A stretch of DNA of 64,000 bases from Rhizobium sp. S152 (GTDB taxonomy: Bacteria > Pseudomonadota > Alphaproteobacteria > Rhizobiales > Rhizobiaceae), in assembly GCF_030380735.1 (NCBI RefSeq), contig NZ_JAUDRZ010000026.1:372001-436000 (forward strand). The letters are read 5' to 3'. Numbering within the stretch: position 1 is the stretch's first letter; every line of letters begins with the position of its first letter. Below are positions 44,220 through 53,571 of this stretch, piece after piece. The position numbers and the translations under genes were made by a program. Below the pieces are notes generated by a model, which saw only the letters and a list, made by a program, of their open reading frames with translations, was not told the DNA's origin and did no database searches.

Positions 44220-46106
44220 CTACCGAACGCGAGGCATCATAAGACTACTGAAGACCCTCTCAACCTCACAACGATGCCATATTGTCAACGCCCCCGCTTG
44301 CTTAATCGGGACGGGCATAACGTCGTCTGCCAGCAACACCCTCTGCATGGCTTTGGTCATTATTTTGGGAGCCTTGGCGATATCGGGAATATATCGAACA
44401 CTCAACAGACTGCTTGGCTCGTATTTTGCGCGGAATTCCGCGATAGCATCCCAACAAAAAGGCGCTGCGATCAAGCCCGCTGCGTTGGCGAACCCGAGAC
44501 CTCCCTCATGAAGGCGAGTCGAGGCGGCGGCTTCACCAAAAGAGAGTGGAATTCTATTGAGGGGTCGGCACGATTGTGGAACTCTTCGAAGCACCGCGCT
44601 GAGTACCTGCAGGTCTTCAATATACAACCCCTCGAGGATCGAGCTCTGAGCTCTTTCGGTACACCAATATTCGAGCTCGCCCTGCATCATAGCTTCTAGC
44701 ACTGAACTCCACGGGTCGTCAGTGGCGGAGAAGAATGCGGCCACCGCGCGCGGCAATCGAACTGCTCCTTTGGGAACAGATGACAAGGAAGCCTTATTTA
44801 GCAAACCCCCGACTAGGGTCTTGGCGCTCGCTACCAATTGCGGACGGCGGGCTTGGTCCAAAGCATCCGATGATAGGAAACCGCTGTCGACTAGGGCCAT
44901 AAGGGTCGGGATCGAAATACCGATGCCAGCTGTGATCTTACGAACGTCAGTTCTGGCTCGTAGCAACAAGGCGTCGGAAAATTCATCTGAGTCTGAATTG
45001 GACGCTCCCTGTTTTATCCACTTTCGTAGGTTGCGGTATTCATGAACTGGGCCGCGCGAAAGAGACAGCTTAGTCGATTGTGTCGGGCCGAGCGTTGACT
45101 GTAACTTCGAAGCTCGAACAATTTCTTTCATGCGCTTACGAAGTGTCACACTAACCCGGCTGTTGTATAATAATGCTCTGAGCCCGTGCTTTGATGGAGC
45201 GATGACCACTTCTCCCTCTGAAACGTGCTCCTCGAATGATGCGGGCCAGCCTCGAACAATATCTGCAGCAGCTGCTAAATTTTCAGGCGTGATTTCCAAC
45301 CGGGCGGACTTGGCGCTTTTGCTTGGCATGAGCCTGGCTATCGCGAATATGACTTCGAAAACTTCCCCGTCGCTCAAATCCGAGAAGTCAGCGTGGAGCA
45401 AGGAGCGTGAGGTCGAGCGGCGATCTCGCGCGATAGGGTCAATGAAACTCGTCGCGAAATCCAAGCTACTCCAATGAGTCTCTGGGACAATTTTTTGCGG
45501 GTATTCTCTCAAGTCGACAGCCTTCAACTCGCCGTCCATGGTGACCTCATTACACCTGTCGCAACACCACACTTCGCCCATAAAGCCGGACATAAGCAGC
45601 TCTTTGCATTCCGGACACTTCTTCAAAAGCATCTCTTTGGTGGCTGGATCGAAGCCTATCGGCCAAACCTTCCAAATTGATCGCAAATATGGCGCTTCCC
45701 GCAGTGCTAACGGCGAAACGCGACGATGAGAGGAAAGGGTCCGCCAGTCGAGCCAGACATCGAAAAACGGCTTCAGGTGGGGCTGCGGCGGCGTCGAGTC
45801 GTGAAGTAGCCCTGCAACCTCATCAGGTCCGCCGGGGTTTCCCAGCAGAATAGACAAACCCTCTGGCGTCATTCCGTACCGATTAGGGCCGGGAGCCAAC
45901 CTGTGTGCTATTTTCGTCGATACTCCCATCAGCTTGTAGGACATGTACGGCGGAAAGCCATTCTCGCAGGCTGCCCTGATAAGGAGGTCCTCTAAGCACT
46001 CGTCGGCACGTGGACTGACAGCGATCGGATATGACTTACCCTTGGTGAGAATACGACGCTGGCAGTAGTCTGGCTCGAAGTCAAAGTTTAAGTTCGTTGC
46101 TGTCAC
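44220..46106 (-). CDS. tniQ: TniQ/TnsD-family target-selection protein
   Basis: 628-aa protein of the TniQ family, which binds the attachment DNA and recruits TnsC. It starts with the usual TniQ lead (YPIAVSPRADECLEDLLIRAACENGFPPYMSYKLMG) and has a zinc finger (CPECKELLMSGFMGEVWCCDRC). The long C-terminal part fits a TnsD-like DNA-binding region. I chose a GTG at 46106 with GAGG before it; it overlaps the tnsC end. It is the gene nearest the left junction. No Cas genes are nearby, so targeting should be protein-based. Confidence 0.85.
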   Translation of the reverse strand: MTATNLNFDFEPDYCQRRILTKGKSYPIAVSPRADECLEDLLIRAACENGFPPYMSYKLMGVSTKIAHRLAPGPNRYGMTPEGLSILLGNPGGPDEVAGLLHDSTPPQPHLKPFFDVWLDWRTLSSHRRVSPLALREAPYLRSIWKVWPIGFDPATKEMLLKKCPECKELLMSGFMGEVWCCDRCNEVTMDGELKAVDLREYPQKIVPETHWSSLDFATSFIDPIARDRRSTSRSLLHADFSDLSDGEVFEVIFAIARLMPSKSAKSARLEITPENLAAAADIVRGWPASFEEHVSEGEVVIAPSKHGLRALLYNSRVSVTLRKRMKEIVRASKLQSTLGPTQSTKLSLSRGPVHEYRNLRKWIKQGASNSDSDEFSDALLLRARTDVRKITAGIGISIPTLMALVDSGFLSSDALDQARRPQLVASAKTLVGGLLNKASLSSVPKGAVRLPRAVAAFFSATDDPWSSVLEAMMQGELEYWCTERAQSSILEGLYIEDLQVLSAVLRRVPQSCRPLNRIPLSFGEAAASTRLHEGGLGFANAAGLIAAPFCWDAIAEFRAKYEPSSLLSVRYIPDIAKAPKIMTKAMQRVLLADDVMPVPIKQAGALTIWHRCEVERVFSSLMMPRVR

Positions 46107-47142
46107 GTTGGAATTCCTCAACTGAAGGGAGCGATATCTGAATGTCGGTGAAAGGATTGGTCTTACAGATGCCAATTCTCACGGAGTAGTCAGCAACCGC
46201 ACGCGCCAAGTCTTCACGCTCAAGTTCCAATCGGCCTCGCTGCATCATGTTTTCGAGGCCCATCCTAACAATAACGGTAACTAGGCCGAGACGACCTTTA
46301 GTTGCGATGTTGAGGCACAGTGGGACATCCCCCTCAACCAGAATTTGAGGCAGTTCTGGCAATATCCCATGTTGGACGATCTTGTGGCTTAATCGACCAC
46401 AGAACTGTTCAAATATCTTTCTATCCGACGGATTTCCGAAGTGGAGCGGGCCGAACTTAATCGGGCTGATAGAGCGGGTATAAACTTGGTGTTCGAACAC
46501 GACGTTTTCAGCGTGTTGTGTTCCAACGAAAACGATTGGCCACCTTTTTACCCAGCGCTTCAACGTATTTTGAACCTCTGAGGCATCTTCTTGGCGTGAA
46601 ATCGACCCGGCAAACGTCTGCACTTTGATGTGTTGGGTCTCATCCAAAAAGATAATCTGGTAGTTTCGCTCCTTGAGCAGCTTCTCCACTCGAAAGCGGC
46701 GTTGTTTGGCAGTGCCTCCATGCGGATCGGGGTCGCCGAGGGCTTCAAGGAAATCGGAGATCAGACCGCTCACAGTGGTAGCACCGCTAAGCTCGACGAA
46801 TAGTGCGAACGTTTGGAGTTCGGCTATGTCGGACAGAGGCTTCAACTTGAGTTTTTCAACAACGCTGAGTTCAGCGCCGCGGTCAGCTTTCGCCGATTTG
46901 AACTCAAGCCAATCTGCAGCTACGACTTTTTCAATGTACCATTTGACCGTGGTCGTTTTCCCCGACCGGGAGCCTGCGAAGAGGCTGGCTGCGGTCTGCT
47001 CGGCGTTCGGCGCGGCTTTTTTTCGCCGCCGTAGCTTCTCAAACGTCGCCACAGCGGCTTCATGGTGTGGATGCTTGATGCGCATCTTGTTGAACTCGGC
47101 ATAGAGGTCATCGTCTTCGAGTTTTGACAAGGCTTGCGGCAC
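46081..47142 (-). CDS. tnsC: TnsC/TniB-like AAA+ ATPase
   Basis: 353-aa AAA+ regulator linking the target-binding TniQ to the TnsAB transposase. Walker A is SLFAGSRSGKTTTVKWY and Walker B is YQIIFLDETQHIK; sensor-like residues follow (PIVFVGTQHAENV). The frame begins at 47277 inside tnsB, but a GTG at 47142 with AGGAGAAG right before it gives a sensible N-terminus and a 28-bp gap from the tnsB stop. The ATPase pocket looks intact. Confidence 0.88.
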   Translation of the reverse strand: MPQALSKLEDDDLYAEFNKMRIKHPHHEAAVATFEKLRRRKKAAPNAEQTAASLFAGSRSGKTTTVKWYIEKVVAADWLEFKSAKADRGAELSVVEKLKLKPLSDIAELQTFALFVELSGATTVSGLISDFLEALGDPDPHGGTAKQRRFRVEKLLKERNYQIIFLDETQHIKVQTFAGSISRQEDASEVQNTLKRWVKRWPIVFVGTQHAENVVFEHQVYTRSISPIKFGPLHFGNPSDRKIFEQFCGRLSHKIVQHGILPELPQILVEGDVPLCLNIATKGRLGLVTVIVRMGLENMMQRGRLELEREDLARAVADYSVRIGICKTNPFTDIQISLPSVEEFQRDSNELKL

Positions 47143-47170
47143 GGTTCTTCTCCTGGATTTGACGTTGACA

Positions 47171-49465
47171 TCAGTCGAGATCGTCAGCGAGTGCCTCGAG
47201 GAAACTCGAAGGGTTTTCGATTGCGGGAATGGTTGGGAAGGTGTCGCCACTGGAGGTAGTCCCTTCCGGAACAACACTTGTCGCAGACTCCCTTAACTGC
47301 TTAATGAGATCGTTAGTTTTTCGAGTTTCCCTAGCCTTGGCCGCGTTCCGAGGCTGATCTTTGTGAGCAATCAGCGAGGATTTTCGTACCACTGCGGCCA
47401 TCTCTTGAGGGACGTCGTACCGCGCATCGCCGCGCACGGTTGGCTCGATACTGCCCGTTTCGACGTAGTCGCCGTCCACCAAAGTGAACATGACAAGCTC
47501 CTCGTCCTGGGCCGCTCTTTTCGCGCGCTTTTTGGCCTGAAGGATTGCTCTCTCGGCGCGTGCTGCGGCACGCGCGCCATCACGCATTTTCAGGAATTCG
47601 TATTTCGCCAGGATCAATTCTTCCTCATTGACGAAATGCTTGTCGAGGCGTCGATCGGAAGCCTTGATCAGTTTCGCATCTGCCCAAGTGAGTCCATGTG
47701 CGAACCTTGGCTTGCTGTTCGGCAGGCGGACATAGCGATTCAAGACATGGTCGACGACGTATATATGAGAGCAGTCATGCGGGTACACTATCGCCTCGAT
47801 TTCAACCTTACCGCGCTTCCCGCGGCTATGACGTTTCTCTTCAGGCAGCGTGGCTTTGAGAAAATCCTCTGTCACCTTAGGATGGTGAAATACGTGGCCC
47901 TCGTGTTGAACGCCCGATCCATCGATTTTCAGTCTCAGCCGCGTCCCGCAGATGATGTCGACGAGGTCCAAGCGCTTAGAGACGGAGCGACCGACCATCG
48001 GGTCCGTGACCTTCTGGTGCCATAGCCTTCCCGGAATTGCCTCGAGCGTTCGGTTCCGCTTGAGCTGGTAAACGTTGACGATCCAAAACCACATTACGCC
48101 TGTTGCGTACTCAAGTGCCCACTCTGCCTTTTCCTGTGGTTTGAGCCTGCGATCGGGGATGGCGTGCGGCTTGTAAGGAATACCTCCCGGAGCATTGTGC
48201 CAAACTCCTTGGTTGTAAGTCTTGAAACCTCTTTCAACGATACCCTTCGCTTGCGGGGTTTCAATCGGCGCGATCTCCATGTCGACGCTCGCGTCTGCAA
48301 AGAGCAAGCGCATCGAAAGTCCCGGATTTTCGACCCCGTTATCAAATGTTATTTCCTTGGGCTGACCTGATACGTCCGTAGCGCCTCGCTTGTTGCCAAA
48401 ACGCTCGATCAGGAACGTTTTCGGTCTCAACATCTGTTTCAGTGCAAGTTGGACTGTATATGTCGACGGAGGTTCAAAGGTCAGGATCGCGGCGAGGATT
48501 GAGCGCGAAAATACATCTATGATGGAAACAAGCCAGGGGCGTTTTTTGTCTTCGATGTTACCGTCTTCGTCGTAGATGTTGATCCACGTATCAAGCTGGG
48601 TCTGATCTACTTGCACCCGCTGGAGAGGGAATTCCGCAGTCGCACCCGCCTCTTGTCCGCCATAAATCTTCTGAGCTTTCTTGGGGTCCCTTTTCGCGAG
48701 CCGTTCCCTAGTCTCTTGACCGCGTATGTAGTTCTCGACCGCAGTTCGTTTGGGATAACGCAGCTTTTCCTCGCCACGTGCCGCACGTTCCCTGTCTTCT
48801 AGTATTGCCTGCCCTAAGAACTTGACGACAACGTCCTGCAAATCGGGAGGTCTCGGCACGCCTTCGCTGTAGAACTCCTCCACGGCTTCGTCGAGTTTCT
48901 CCACGACCCACGGGTCATTCCATTCCCACTTGTTGTGCTTCCCTCTCTTGCTGATGAAATCGACAAGTTCACGCTTATGCGGGGTGCTTTTCTCCAACGC
49001 CCGTCGGAAAGCCGAATAGGAGGGCTTATCGACATAGCCGAGCCTTAATGCTGCTGCGTAGTTTTTATTAATAAAATCGTTGTACCCATTCATCGAACGA
49101 GACTTGTCGTCCTCGGGTAACTTATCCCATTCGACCGCGTAAAATCGGTTCCTAGCTGCCTCTGCGGCTGCTTCCTGAGCTTTCTGGATTTTCTTTCTGG
49201 TTTCTTTGGGCGTATCTTCTAACGTCGGGTCCATCAACGCATGTATGTCGATGCGGTCCAACCAGTTTGACGACAGCTGCCGAACTGCCACCTTGTCTGA
49301 GATCATCTTGGCGAATGACTTTTCGTCGAACGGCACGGGTCTCAGCGTCGTGCCGTCCGCGAAAATCAAATTCTTGCCCGCCTTTTTGGCAAATGTGTAG
49401 TCCCTCGTCCCTCCGCTCTCATGGGGAATTCGGTAGCAGTCGCCGCGGGCAAGTTTGAGTGTCAT
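47171..49465 (-). CDS. tnsB: TnsB-like DDE transposase
   Basis: 764-aa integrase-fold transposase that joins the 3' ends of the element to target DNA. The catalytic triad is complete: Asp near residue 287 (VQVDQTQLDTW), Asp near 375 (ITFDNGVENPG), Glu near 411 (TPQAKGIVERGFKTYN). A Mu-type C-terminal beta-barrel (GSGVQHEGHVFHHPKV ... IEAIVYPHDCSHIYVVD) and a long basic coiled-coil tail that should contact TnsC follow. All key residues are there, so the module could still be active. Confidence 0.92.
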   Translation of the reverse strand: MTLKLARGDCYRIPHESGGTRDYTFAKKAGKNLIFADGTTLRPVPFDEKSFAKMISDKVAVRQLSSNWLDRIDIHALMDPTLEDTPKETRKKIQKAQEAAAEAARNRFYAVEWDKLPEDDKSRSMNGYNDFINKNYAAALRLGYVDKPSYSAFRRALEKSTPHKRELVDFISKRGKHNKWEWNDPWVVEKLDEAVEEFYSEGVPRPPDLQDVVVKFLGQAILEDRERAARGEEKLRYPKRTAVENYIRGQETRERLAKRDPKKAQKIYGGQEAGATAEFPLQRVQVDQTQLDTWINIYDEDGNIEDKKRPWLVSIIDVFSRSILAAILTFEPPSTYTVQLALKQMLRPKTFLIERFGNKRGATDVSGQPKEITFDNGVENPGLSMRLLFADASVDMEIAPIETPQAKGIVERGFKTYNQGVWHNAPGGIPYKPHAIPDRRLKPQEKAEWALEYATGVMWFWIVNVYQLKRNRTLEAIPGRLWHQKVTDPMVGRSVSKRLDLVDIICGTRLRLKIDGSGVQHEGHVFHHPKVTEDFLKATLPEEKRHSRGKRGKVEIEAIVYPHDCSHIYVVDHVLNRYVRLPNSKPRFAHGLTWADAKLIKASDRRLDKHFVNEEELILAKYEFLKMRDGARAAARAERAILQAKKRAKRAAQDEELVMFTLVDGDYVETGSIEPTVRGDARYDVPQEMAAVVRKSSLIAHKDQPRNAAKARETRKTNDLIKQLRESATSVVPEGTTSSGDTFPTIPAIENPSSFLEALADDLD

Positions 49466-49474
49466 ATGATGCTC

Positions 49475-50386
49475 TCAGTACCTGACGCAGGTTTTTGCGG
49501 AGTTGTGTTTAGGAAGCCTCACAACAGTCTCCGGAGAGACCGTTTCGGTGAGGTCGATGTCCACGTACCGCCTGACGTGAAGCGCCCTCAATTTCCCCCA
49601 GCCCAAGGCTTCGCCTCCCAAGGCCGCGACGACCTGCGCAGCCTCTTTTTCGGATCGACGAAGTATCTTCTCGACGGCCCAGACATCCATCTGGCTCACG
49701 GCTGTGTGCCGCCATGAAACGACACTGGATGCAATACGAACATCGCCGGGAAAAAGGTCCTCAGCCCGGTGGATGATCAGGAATTCCATGCCTATCGATC
49801 GATAAACCTGCTTCGCGAGCTCCAGCTTTCTTTTGTATCTTGGCTTATTCTGGCGAGCGTCCCGATCATCCTTGATTTCGATGATCAAGGTCACCAACCG
49901 GTCGTCTGGTTCATCCTGTGACGGAGCAAGTGCGGCAGCTGAAAAAGGCACCCCAGCGCGAAGGTCGTCAACGAAGGACGGGTGGACCCTTAGTTGCAGG
50001 TCGGGAAAATACGTCAACGGCATTGTCTGCTCGTTGACCAAGATTTCAAGGCGGTGCGGCTGCGCCAAGAGCGAAATGACACGGGCCGAAGCTTCGCAGA
50101 GCACGAGCGCCGGCTTTTCCCCACGGCGCGATTCCCATGGCATCTGGGCAAAATCCGCTTTCACGGAAATAAAGAAGCCCGTGTATTTCGTCTGCCGACC
50201 GTTGACGATACGCCTGACCGGACCGCCGTCGTTAGACGTTAGCAACCTGGCAAACGGCCCTTTTTTACCTTGGTTTCGCTTCGGTATGAACTTGGCGAGC
50301 GTCTTTGCCACTTTCGCTTTGATCTTAGCGAGAGGCTTCAACAGCTCTCCGTACCAGACACCATAGCCTGCAATTTCTGTAGTCAT
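49475..50386 (-). CDS. tnsA: TnsA-like endonuclease
   Basis: 303-aa endonuclease that cuts the 5' ends of the element, making transposition cut-and-paste. The restriction-enzyme-like core is readable as PDLQLRVHPSFVDDL ... DRLVTLIIEIKDDRDARQNK, with the E-x-K pair in IIEIK, and an N-terminal YTGFFISVKADFAQMPWESRRG block typical of TnsA. The frame is open up to 50563; I start at the ATG at 50386 because upstream residues are not TnsA-like. tnsB starts 9 bp after its stop. Confidence 0.85.
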   Translation of the reverse strand: MTTEIAGYGVWYGELLKPLAKIKAKVAKTLAKFIPKRNQGKKGPFARLLTSNDGGPVRRIVNGRQTKYTGFFISVKADFAQMPWESRRGEKPALVLCEASARVISLLAQPHRLEILVNEQTMPLTYFPDLQLRVHPSFVDDLRAGVPFSAAALAPSQDEPDDRLVTLIIEIKDDRDARQNKPRYKRKLELAKQVYRSIGMEFLIIHRAEDLFPGDVRIASSVVSWRHTAVSQMDVWAVEKILRRSEKEAAQVVAALGGEALGWGKLRALHVRRYVDIDLTETVSPETVVRLPKHNSAKTCVRY

Positions 50387-50570
50387 ATTTGCCGTCTCTT
50401 TCCATGTTGTTACTCGAAACTCGAGCAGAAGAAGTGTTTCACTTGGCGCACTAGGCACCGAATGAGCGTTAAGCACGCACTGGAGACGCGGGACCCAAAA
50501 ATAGACGAAGACCACCCACCCGCGACGTGGTCGCTGCGGGAAGTTCACAATGCACGCTTGCACTAAATGC

Positions 50571-50951
50571 TTAGATGGACTTCGGCTTGGCTCTCAAAAC
50601 ATGGGCGAAGAGGAGATCGGAAAGCCCCTCACCGGGCAGGACGGCTCGGAGTCTTTCGCCCCACACATTTGGTAAAATGACATCCTGGCCCGACACCGGA
50701 TTCCAGACAGTAATAAAGGACTTATCAACGACTTCATCATCGTCCCCGCCCCCTCCAGGAGCAATCTCTACTACCACTTCAGGCCTACTCCGCTTTCGTC
50801 CATTGTGCCGAAGGTCGAGGAGGTCACGGAGCAGCGCCGATGTCACCGCCGGGTCGTGGTACCGCCGCCCTTCGAAGAATACCCCGTCACGAGTCAAAAT
50901 CCGTCGATGAACTCGACGGCATACCTTCCGATGCTGAATGCTATTCGACAT
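50571..50951 (-). pseudogene. Fragment resembling a TnsB C-terminal barrel
   Basis: The minus-strand frame (open to 51176; ATG at 50951 used here) encodes RRILTRDGVFFEGRRYHDPAVTS followed by VVVEIAPGGGGDDDEVVDKSFITVWNP. This runs parallel to the TnsB C-terminal barrel encoded at 47.7-48.0 kb (RLKIDGSGVQHEGHVFHHPKVTE ... VEIEAIVYPHDCSHIYVVDHV). No DDE catalytic region precedes it, so it looks like the leftover 3' end of a second, related transposase gene. It could instead be a small intact protein of the same fold. Similarity is by eye only. Confidence 0.5.
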
Positions 50952-51452
50952 TGTTTTGCCCGCATTGTGCGCAGCTCCGCTGCGATTGGTCTGGATGTCG
51001 CGGAAGACCTCGACATGGTTTCGAAGGCCTTGAGTGAAGGTGCCCAAGACGCGCTTGAACGATCGCGGGAGCAACAACACATCAAGAGAAATTCGTAATG
51101 ACGACTGGGGCCGAGCAGACAAACTGATACGAAAATAGACCAGTGACCGTCGCTCAGACTCTGGCGACGCACGCATGATCGTGGTATTGATTCTGAATTA
51201 CGCTCTGTCAGCCATGGTCGAGCACGAGGCGGTCGTTTTGCAAGGACGGCCGTCTCATTTCTCTCAACAAAATTCGATCGCTCAACAGGGCTGGCGCTAT
51301 CTTTAAGCGCAGGTTCACAATTGACGACGCTCATATGTTAGCGCTGTCATCGCCCTGTCAGTAGAATCGATACTAAAAAGCACCGTTTATTTCTGTGTGA
51401 TTATATTACGTCTCCTTCCTGTCGCCATGATCACATTAATTTGGTGGATACG

Positions 51453-51482
51453 TTGCAAGCTCCCACCGAGCCGATTTAGAAT
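51453..51482 (+). promoter_or_regulatory. Possible promoter of the HARE-HTH-like gene
   Basis: TTGCAA at 51453-51458 and TAGAAT at 51477-51482, 18 bp apart, upstream of the gene at 51536. The surrounding gap 51177-51535 is AT-rich and has no supported gene. The match is only moderate. Confidence 0.3.
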
Positions 51483-51535
51483 CGACACAATAACGCTAGC
51501 ATACCTCTCATCAGATTGAACAGCGGTTTAGAAAA

Positions 51536-52024
51536 TTGGACACAACTTTGCGCACCACAGACGACGACGCTTCACTCTCCAACCTCAAAGACGCGTACCG
51601 CAATCTGGTCGCCGAGGTGTCTCAGCTACGGCGAGCAAAGCGCGTTCTCGATGCAAAGCTCGAAAAGGCGGAAGCGGCACGCGAGTTGGTCAGACAGTTG
51701 ATTGCCGCCGAAACGGGCGAACGCATCGACGAGCATGCAGCGGCAACCGGACAACCAAAAAAGAAGTCTAAAAGGAAGGGCTTCCACACTGGCAGCCGCA
51801 CTGCAGAGGTGGTCGAGCGATCAAAACGCATACTTCTGTCAGCAGGAAAGCCACTCCAACGGGCAGAACTGCTCGAGCGTATAGAAGGGAGCGGCTTCCT
51901 TCTCGACGTATCCGACCCGCCGAGGTTCGTGGGACGGACGCTCTGGGATAGCGACGATTTTATCCACATCGAAAAACGTGGCTACTGGCTCGCTGGCGAG
52001 AACATCCCGGAAGAAACGGAATAG
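51536..52024 (+). CDS. Coiled-coil protein with HARE-HTH-like domain
   Basis: 162-aa protein. Residues about 14-60 form a charged coiled coil (LKDAYRNLVAEVSQLRRAKRVLDAKLEKAEAAREL). After a basic linker (KKKSKRKG) the C-terminal 70 residues look like a HARE-HTH winged helix (ERSKRILLSAGKPLQRAELLERIEGSGF ... RTLWDSDDFIHIEKRGYWLAGE), a domain found in restriction and chromatin-related proteins. The start is probably the TTG at 51536; there is no ATG in the frame and no good SD. It lies between the transposase genes and a repeat patch. Confidence 0.65.
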   Translation: MDTTLRTTDDDASLSNLKDAYRNLVAEVSQLRRAKRVLDAKLEKAEAARELVRQLIAAETGERIDEHAAATGQPKKKSKRKGFHTGSRTAEVVERSKRILLSAGKPLQRAELLERIEGSGFLLDVSDPPRFVGRTLWDSDDFIHIEKRGYWLAGENIPEETE

Positions 52025-52039
52025 CCTTGCTTACCCTGT

Positions 52040-52153
52040 CGCTGGACACCGAAATTCAAGACGCCGAATTATGGACCTCGATAGAATTATGAACACCAGT
52101 AATTATGGACCTCAGTTCCGGCTCCATTGGAATTGCTATCGAAATTGGACAGC
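52040..52153. repeat. Iterated GTCCATAATT-type repeats, candidate transposase-binding end
   Basis: Reading the minus strand from 52151 leftward: TGTCCAATTTC, then GGTCCATAATT, TGTTCATAATT, GGTCCATAATT, and TGTCCAGCG. On the plus strand the core AATTATGRAC is at 52067-52076, 52085-52094 and 52101-52110 (16-18 bp apart), and AATTGGACA ends at 52151. Short iterated sites capped by TGT are what a Tn7-like end looks like, and this lies on the tnsA side. I could not find an inverted partner near tniQ, so this is tentative. Confidence 0.45.
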
Positions 52154-52685
52154 TTCTTCGGCATCACTTCCGCCGACTTGCCCTTCGGTCTAGCGCTACG
52201 TGATGCGGCTCGAATGTCGTTTCCCTAGCGGTCATCGGTCTGAATTCTGCTGATAGCGGGCCGGCCGAGTAGACCTCAACCGCTGCGGTCCTATCCAGAC
52301 CGCGAAGCGGGCTTCCGTTTCGATGATCGCAACGAAGCTCTGACGCCTTATAGGGCAATCGCGCGTCGCCGCGCGCCGTGTCGCACCTACCTCAGATGAG
52401 CTGACAACTGCACGCCGCCGAGCAGCCACTCAGCTTTCCCGAAGTCGTGCGAACACTGACGTTAGCTCGTTGCCGCATTCGACGATACCACCTAGCCTAG
52501 CGGTTTCCACAGCGTCGTCGCCCGATAGTTCGCTTCCTTAGCACGCCCAACTCGGTGGTACCGACGAGCATTCGGAAGTCGCACTTCCACTCACACTCCA
52601 AACGTCAGCGTTTCATTTCCTTGATAATCTTTGACGGGCTACTCGATAAAGCTCGGAGCTATTCTGCAGTCTCGGCTGCCGTAGA
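52154..52685. other. Stretch without a recognised gene
   Basis: About 530 bp with short, low-quality frames only. No SD-preceded ORF, no RNA gene and no clear hairpin was found. It may be decayed mobile DNA. Confidence 0.5.
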
Positions 52686-52958
52686 TTATTCGTTGTCGGG
52701 TTCGCCCGGTAGCGACAGGCATGCAATCCGAATGCCCCGATCGCTGCTGCCCGTCGTACGCCCATTCTCGATTGGATTACCACCGCATGGCACCATCGTA
52801 GAACAGATGAGGTCTACAATCTCTAAGCTCTCGCTGGACTTCAGTTCGGAGAACCGCCCTCCGGCCGACCGAAAATATTCCAGCAGACGAGCGCTGGCGG
52901 ATTGGCGCTCCAGTTCAGATGGGTAGTTCAGTTGGATGGGCATTGACGGTCTGGGCAT
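52686..52958 (-). CDS. Possible small hypothetical protein
   Basis: 90-aa frame with balanced composition (SELERQSASARLLEYFRSAGGRFSELKSSESLEIVDLICSTMV) that reads like a real helical protein. Starts at 52958 or 52943, neither with a strong SD. No family recognised. Confidence 0.35.
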   Translation of the reverse strand: MPRPSMPIQLNYPSELERQSASARLLEYFRSAGGRFSELKSSESLEIVDLICSTMVPCGGNPIENGRTTGSSDRGIRIACLSLPGEPDNE

Positions 52959-53097
52959 CCATCAATTGGACGACACCTGCTTGCCGGCGTCAATCGCGGA
53001 GCTGTCGGGAGGAACACAAAACTACTTTATCCTGGGAAAACCTATTGATAATTAGTCAATCGGCTAGCAAGCTGCGCCATCAATACAGGGGACACTT

Positions 53098-53307
53098 ATG
53101 GCATCCGGCATCGTAAAGTTCTTCAACGCCGATAAGGGTTTTGGTTTCATCAAGCCCACTGACGGCGGAGCTGATATTTTCGTCCACATCTCGGCTCTAC
53201 AGGCATCTGGACTGCAAGAGCTTCAGGATGGTCAAAAAGTGACTTTCGAAACCCAGCCTGACCCCCGCGGTAAAGGTCCCAAAGCGATTAACATCCAGAT
53301 CGCTTGA
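53098..53307 (+). CDS. CspA-family cold-shock protein
   Basis: 69-aa single cold-shock domain with both RNP motifs: KGFGFIKP (RNP1) and DIFVHISAL (RNP2). It binds single-stranded RNA/DNA. AGGGGAC precedes the ATG. It is a typical monocistronic csp, but it sits within an accessory region, which is common for alphaproteobacterial csp paralogues. The 53308-53571 stretch after it holds no supported gene. Confidence 0.93.
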   Translation: MASGIVKFFNADKGFGFIKPTDGGADIFVHISALQASGLQELQDGQKVTFETQPDPRGKGPKAINIQIA

Positions 53308-53571
53308 GTGGTGGCATGAGACGCGGCTTCCCAAGCAGCTGCAACCGGCAACGTTGAGAAAGCCGACGTCGGTTTGGATGAACTGGCTGCAGGGGCACCC
53401 CGTCGGGCTTCAGCCATCAACCTCTGGACAAGCGCCTGTCCAGACGCCCTCTGCGCCTCTACCGCCGCACCGGCATTGCTGCTGCTGCGGCACTACCACG
53501 CTGGTGAAGCCTGGGAGGCTCCTGCATTCTAAGAAGCACACAATCTTTGCCAGTACGGTGGAGCGACGACC

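Larger units (their letters stand above)
44220..50386 (-). mobile_element. Tn7-like transposition module tnsA-tnsB-tnsC-tniQ
   Basis: Four consecutive minus-strand genes encode TnsA-, TnsB-, TnsC- and TniQ-like proteins, the core of a Tn7-type cut-and-paste transposon. The left junction must lie between the core gene ending near 44034 and tniQ (44220). I found no clear TGT...ACA terminal pair. TnsA proximity to an end in known elements suggests the right end is not far above 50.4 kb; a repeat patch at 52040-52153 is one candidate. Cargo extent is not resolved. Confidence 0.85.

Noticed and set aside
53308..53571. Plus-strand frame giving a 70-residue Ala-rich peptide ending at about 53531
   Set aside because: It has an in-frame stop just upstream, no start or SD and no family; left unannotated.
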